The notes under the pieces were generated by a model, which did no database searches, was not told the DNA's origin, and saw only the letters and a list, made by a program, of their open reading frames with translations. Shown here in pieces: positions 60,122-64,000 of a DNA stretch of 64,000 nucleotides. The number at the start of each line of letters is the position of its first letter. Position 1 is the stretch's first letter. This DNA is from Blattamonas nauphoetae (Eukaryota; Preaxostyla; Oxymonadida): assembly GCA_033064195.1 (NCBI GenBank), contig JARBJD010000232.1, forward strand, positions 56,045 to 120,044, read 5' to 3'. Both the position numbers and the translations under genes were made by a program.

Positions 60122-60678
60122 TCAAGCTACGACGATAGTGTTGTACTCTGTGTTCGTCGAATCTCTCTCCTTCGCGAGGTCACTCCGAACCATTTTCTGT
60201 CCGTCAACGATGAATTGGAAGGAATATTGACCGTTTGGGAGGTTGAGAATGGTGTAATAGTTGTAAACATTTCGTGATTCCGCTTCTTCTTTCACCTGCG
60301 TGTCAAGTGGTGAAGATGAAAAGGAGGTGAAAATCAAGGAAATAATGAGGAAGAAGAATCATCTAAAAATACAAATAGTTCAGCGACATACATGAACAAG
60401 AGGGTATTCTGTCTTCCAGTCTGTGAATGCAAGCGAGAGATGTGAGATGAACGTAAGATAAAGTTGATAATCATACCGTCCCAGTCACCAACAACAGATA
60501 GTTCAGAAGAAGGGGAACATGTTGTCCACGAAAATATGACTGGTTTGGCTGAAAGAAGACGTGTTTTTTGTCGGTGAATGAAGAAGATGATACCGACAAG
60601 ATCAGGGCTAATAAATACTTCTGCAATCGACTTTGGAGGATTCTGAACAAGTAGAGAACTATGAGAGTCACTTTCCAT
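60122..60678 (-). CDS. Small CBM48 protein resembling the AMPK-beta glycogen-binding domain
   Basis: Four exons: 60678-60594, 60548-60477, 60420-60392 and 60295-60122. Introns are 45, 56 and 96 nt, and the total is 120 codons exactly. The whole protein is close to one carbohydrate-binding module: KPVIFSWTTC, SELSVVGDWDDWKTEYPL (the GsFndW-like strand), YYTILNLPNGQYSFQFIVDG (the lpxGxyxYkFivDG signature) and EYNTIVV at the end. AMPK-beta subunits use this fold to bind glycogen. Here the alpha/gamma-interaction C-terminus is missing, so it may be a stand-alone starch or glycogen binder or a divergent subunit. The third exon is only 29 nt. Confidence 0.85.
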
Positions 60679-60857
60679 GAGAACGGTGAGAAAAAGTCGA
60701 TCAAACCAGAACCCCACCTTTTTTGGGAGCTCCTTCTCTCAGTGGTCAATCGAAGAATATACAGAACGTTTCATCAGTCAATTGTCAATTTTTATCGTTT
60801 TGTCGGCTTTCTTGAGACTCATTCAACTCAAGTTTGAATAAAGGGTGAAAGATCTCA

Positions 60858-61355
60858 ATGATCCCTCCTTTCACGTATCAAAATCGTGATTACTTTGTCA
60901 GCATACCCGTAGCCCGAGTGCAGCTCAATGATTCGTTGGAATTTGATGCCGTTCTTCTAGACAAGTCTTTGTCTGAGCTGAAGAGAATCGCTTCCCTCGT
61001 AGGATTTCTCTCATCTACAAACCCTCCAGACAAGCGTTATGTCGACGAAATCACTGATCTTTTGGCAGTTCCATGTCCAGACTTTACTGCCTTTATTTTG
61101 TCTGTTGCATCTCACGTGCTGAGAGAAGCATCCATGACTCTCAGAAATCAGTTGATCAAAGCGTCAATAATCCCCAAATTCTTGGACACCATAAATCCCG
61201 TTGCTCTCCCAATCCCATCAAATGGCCATATTCATTCTTCTTTGATCTGGATCATCCAGTCATGGACAAAAGTGGTCGGCAGGAAAAATGACAAACTCTG
61301 GTCTGACGATTTGGGAAAGGAGTTCGATGCTGAAACTATACATGTGTGGAGGTGA
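60858..61355 (+). CDS. Short armadillo-like family member, possibly truncated
   Basis: 165 residues, single frame from the ATG at 60858 (MIPPFTYQNR) to a TGA at 61353-61355. The sequence is Leu/Ile-rich and helical, with LSELKRIASLVGFLSSTNPP and IIPKFLDTINPVALPIP. It fits the N-terminal half of the helical-repeat family at 3742 and 53739 in composition and spacing, but lacks the second half. A downstream exon was sought in 61400-62100 and not found. So this is either a short member or a truncated one. Confidence 0.6.
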   Translation: MIPPFTYQNRDYFVSIPVARVQLNDSLEFDAVLLDKSLSELKRIASLVGFLSSTNPPDKRYVDEITDLLAVPCPDFTAFILSVASHVLREASMTLRNQLIKASIIPKFLDTINPVALPIPSNGHIHSSLIWIIQSWTKVVGRKNDKLWSDDLGKEFDAETIHVWR

Positions 61356-62112
61356 CATGACATCGACACGCATCCAGGTTAGTAGACTGGTCTACAGTTA
61401 GTGGGTGAGAAATACGAACCATTCCACTGTAGACGTTTTTTTACGAATGTTTTCATTTTCTTGCTGAGGAGGCTGAGGATCTCGCTAATTTCGGTATCAA
61501 TGATCTCATCTCATCACCACCTCTCACTGTGTGAAAAATGGTCGATTGTGGTTGAGCACATATTTTTGTCACTTTTTTTCAGACTCTTCATTCTTCCGTA
61601 TCTCCATCATGAAACAACTGCTCGCTCTGATTTTCTCGCCACAACGGTCTTTTTTGATGATGAAGTGTCTGACAATATAAAAACCAAATTTCACCGTTCA
61701 GTGTTTCTGGACAGGAAAACCGAAAACTTTTGTCCATGACTGATCGCTCATGCTCTGCTCGTCCATTCAGATATATCACCAGAACATCGACAGGATGTGT
61801 ACACAGGTGGGTTAATATTTTTGACATCATAGAAAAGTTCGAGCCTACATCGAAACCAACCGTCGCCATTCTTTTTTTCAATTTTTCCTGTCTCTCTCCA
61901 ACTACTCTTTCACACCTCAAATAGCTGCTTATAAGTGTTTTTTTTCAAAATCTTCCCGCCAGAAGTCTAATCAGACTGAGAAAAAAACAATTGATGGGTA
62001 GATCTTTTCACGGTTGGCGATGTTCTCTCAACTATCGTCCTCACTACACTCGTTTTGTTTTTTGTGAGAAAGTTTTGATGCTGAGAGGAAACGAGAAGGA
62101 TATCATCAAGAT
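61356..62112. other. Intergenic region before the terminal minisatellite
   Basis: Open frames occur on both strands (61401-61739 plus, 61588-61920 minus), overlapping each other, without domains. Neither is supported. T-rich tracts lie at about 61570-61580 and 61940-61947. Confidence 0.5.
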
Positions 62113-62392
62113 TCAATTAAGATTGTTAGTGATTTGGAGATATGAAAGTGACTTCAAGGATGAGGAATGAAAAATGACTTTGGAGTGTTGTGAAGGAGAT
62201 TTGGGGTTAGTTGAGGGACAAGGGAGATGGTTGGAGGACAAGGGAAGACAAAGGAAGTGATTGAAGGACGAGTGAGGACGAAGGGGGACGCTTGATTGAC
62301 CAGGGAGGACAACAGTGTCGGGTGTAGAAGCGAGAAGGTGGAGGGGAGGACGAGGAGAAACCGGGAAGTCGAGTTGAGAGAGTATACGGGGG

Positions 62393-64000
62393 TTGACGAG
62401 AGTTTTGTGGCGATGGAGAGCGAAGTGGAGTGTTTGGTGGCGATGGAGAGCGATAGTGAGTGTTTGGTGGCGATGGGGAGCGAAGTGGAGTGTTTTGTGG
62501 CGATGGAGAGCGAAGTGGAGTGTTTGGTGGCGATGGAGAGCGATAGTGAGTGTTTGGTGGCGATGGGGAGCGAAGTGGAGTGTTTGGTGGCGATGGGGAG
62601 CGAAGTGGAGTGTTTGGTGGCGATGGAGAGCGATGGGTAATGTATGGTGGCGATGGGGGCGAAGTGGAGTGTTTGGTGGCGATGGGGGCGAAGTGGAGTG
62701 TTTGGTGGCGATGGAGGCGATGGGTAATGTTTGGTGGCGATGGGGAGCGAAGTGGAGTGTTTGGTGGCGATGGAGAGCGATGGGTAATGTTTGGTGGTGA
62801 TGGGGAGCGAAGTGGAGTGTTTGGTGGTGATGGGGCGAAGTGGAGTGTTTGGTGGTGATGGGGAGCGAAGTGGAGTGTTTGGTGGTGATGGGGAGCGAAG
62901 TGGAGTGTTTGGTGGCGATGGGGAGCGAAGTGGAGTGTTTCGTGGCCATGGAGAGCGATGGTGAGTGGTTGGTAACGATCGGGAGCGAAGTGGAGTGTTT
63001 GGTGGTGATGGAGAGCGATGGGTAATGTTTGGTGGCGATGGAGGGCGATGGTGAAAGTTTGGTGGCGATGGGGAGCGAAGTGGAGTGTTTGGTGGTGATG
63101 GAGAGCGATGGGTAATGTTTGGTGGCGATGGAGGGCGATGGTGAATGTTTGGTGGCGATGGGGAGCGAAGTGGAGTGTTTGGTGGTGATGGAGAGCGATG
63201 GGTAATGTTTGGTGGCGATGGAGGGCGATGGTGAATGTTTGGTGGCGATGGGGAGCGAAGTGGAGTGTTTGGTGGCGATGGAGAGCGATGGGTAATGTTT
63301 GGTGGCGATGGGGAGCGAAGTGGAGTGTTTGGTGGTGATGGGGAGCGAAGTGGAGTGTTTGGTGGCGATGGGGAGCGAAGTGGAGTGTTTGGTGGCGATG
63401 GGGAGCGAAGTGGAGTGTTTCGTGGCCATGGAGAGCGATGGTGAGTGTTTGGTGGCGATGGAGAGCGATGGGTAATGTTTGGTGGCGATGGGGAGCGAAG
63501 TGGAGTGTTTGGTGGTGATGGGGAGCGAAGTGGAGTGTTTGGTGGCGATGGGGAGCGAAGTGGAGTGTTTGGTGGCGATGGAGAGCGATAGTGAGTGTTT
63601 GGTGGCGATGGAGAGCGATGGGTAATGTTTGGTGGCGATGGGGAGCGAAGTGGAGTGTTTGGTGGTGATGGGGAGCGAAGTGGAGTGTTTGGTGGTGATG
63701 GGGAGCGAAGTGGAGTGTTTGGTGGCGATGGGGAGCGAAGTGGAGTGTTTCGTGGCCATGGAGAGCGATGGTGAGTGGTTGGTGGCGATCGGGAGCGAAG
63801 TGGAGTGTTTGGTGGTGATGGGGAGCGAAGTGGAGTGTTTGGTGGTGATGGGGAGCGAAGTGGAGTGTTTGGTGGCGATGGGGAGCGAAGTGGAGTGTTT
63901 GGTGGTGATGGGGAGCGGGGTAGAGTGTTTGGTGGCGATGGGGAGCGAAGTGGAGTGTTTGGTGGCGATGGAGAGCGAAGTGAGTGTTTGGTGGCGATGG
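62393..64000 (-). repeat. 30-bp minisatellite, over 50 units, open on the minus strand
   Basis: The basic unit contains GGTGGCGATGGGGAGCGAAG and TGGAGTGTTT. Variants replace GGGGAGCGAAGTGGAG with GAGAGCGATGGGTAAT or GAGAGCGATAGTGAGT. On the minus strand the units encode a decapeptide, KHSTSLPIAT with variants such as KHYPSLSIAT. One frame stays open from 63759 to 62113 (548 codons), with a non-repetitive Ser/Pro-rich C-terminus. On the plus strand the frame (GGDGERSGVF) is broken by the GTAA variant. Several 28-29-bp units near 62650-62850 shift phase. The array runs off the window, so its full size and any start codon are unknown. It could be the tail of a secreted repeat protein or simply a minisatellite. 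Confidence 0.85.

Noticed and set aside
61401-61920. Two overlapping open frames on opposite strands
   Set aside because: Neither shows a domain or family similarity, and they shadow each other.
62393-64000. CRISPR-like array
   Set aside because: Units are contiguous 30-bp tandem copies without unique spacers, in a eukaryotic context.

Overview
This window looks like nuclear DNA of an anaerobic flagellate, most probably an oxymonad metamonad of the Blattamonas type. That is an inference from gene content and style, not from a database match. The genes use the standard genetic code and carry many very short GT-AG introns (31-56 nt, often exactly 34). Gene content is dominated by lineage-type families: secreted right-handed beta-helix proteins rich in Cys, Asn and Ser, a transmembrane version of these with a kinase-like domain that lacks catalytic motifs, and armadillo-like helical-repeat proteins. 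DNA transposons and MITEs are abundant. No virus-like element was recognised.

Layout. 1-9.6 kb is an inverted duplication: two paralogous genes of about 1,057 codons face each other around an armadillo-like gene and a MITE. 9.8-10.8 kb holds a kinase C-lobe fragment and an odd tRNA gene. 11.0-21.0 kb is bounded by a 32-bp inverted repeat and contains a pogo-like transposase, a 35-bp minisatellite, a decayed TRK-type potassium transporter and poorly resolved coding-like sequence; it may be one 10-kb mobile element with cargo. 21.1-21.8 kb is a cyclin gene and 22.4-22.8 kb a small relative of the 10-kb element. 23.1-37.7 kb holds two tandem beta-helix genes; the second ends in a membrane segment and a kinase-like domain that a 1.6-kb pogo-like transposon has split. 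38.4-43.3 kb is a 1,600-codon P-loop protein resembling Crinkler/RHS proteins, abutted by a foldback element with 289-bp inverted arms. 44.7-53.5 kb is a 2,053-residue beta-helix gene interrupted by two insertions whose removal restores an open frame. 53.7-61.4 kb is a compact housekeeping stretch: an armadillo-like gene, an EHD-type membrane-remodelling ATPase with seven exons, a rolling-stone-like membrane protein, a small CBM48 (AMPK-beta-like) protein and another armadillo-like gene. 62.4-64.0 kb is a 30-bp minisatellite open on the minus strand that runs off the window.

How the parts relate. Six intron models (the minus-strand paralog, the 3.7-kb armadillo gene, the Crinkler-like gene, EHD, rolling-stone-like and CBM48) give coding totals exactly divisible by three and restore family motifs across the junctions, so those structures are well supported. 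Several beta-helix genes, and the TRK gene, carry single-base frame changes, often at homopolymer runs; these may be assembly errors or real decay. The mobile elements lie mainly within or beside the large accessory genes, while the housekeeping block carries none that I can see.
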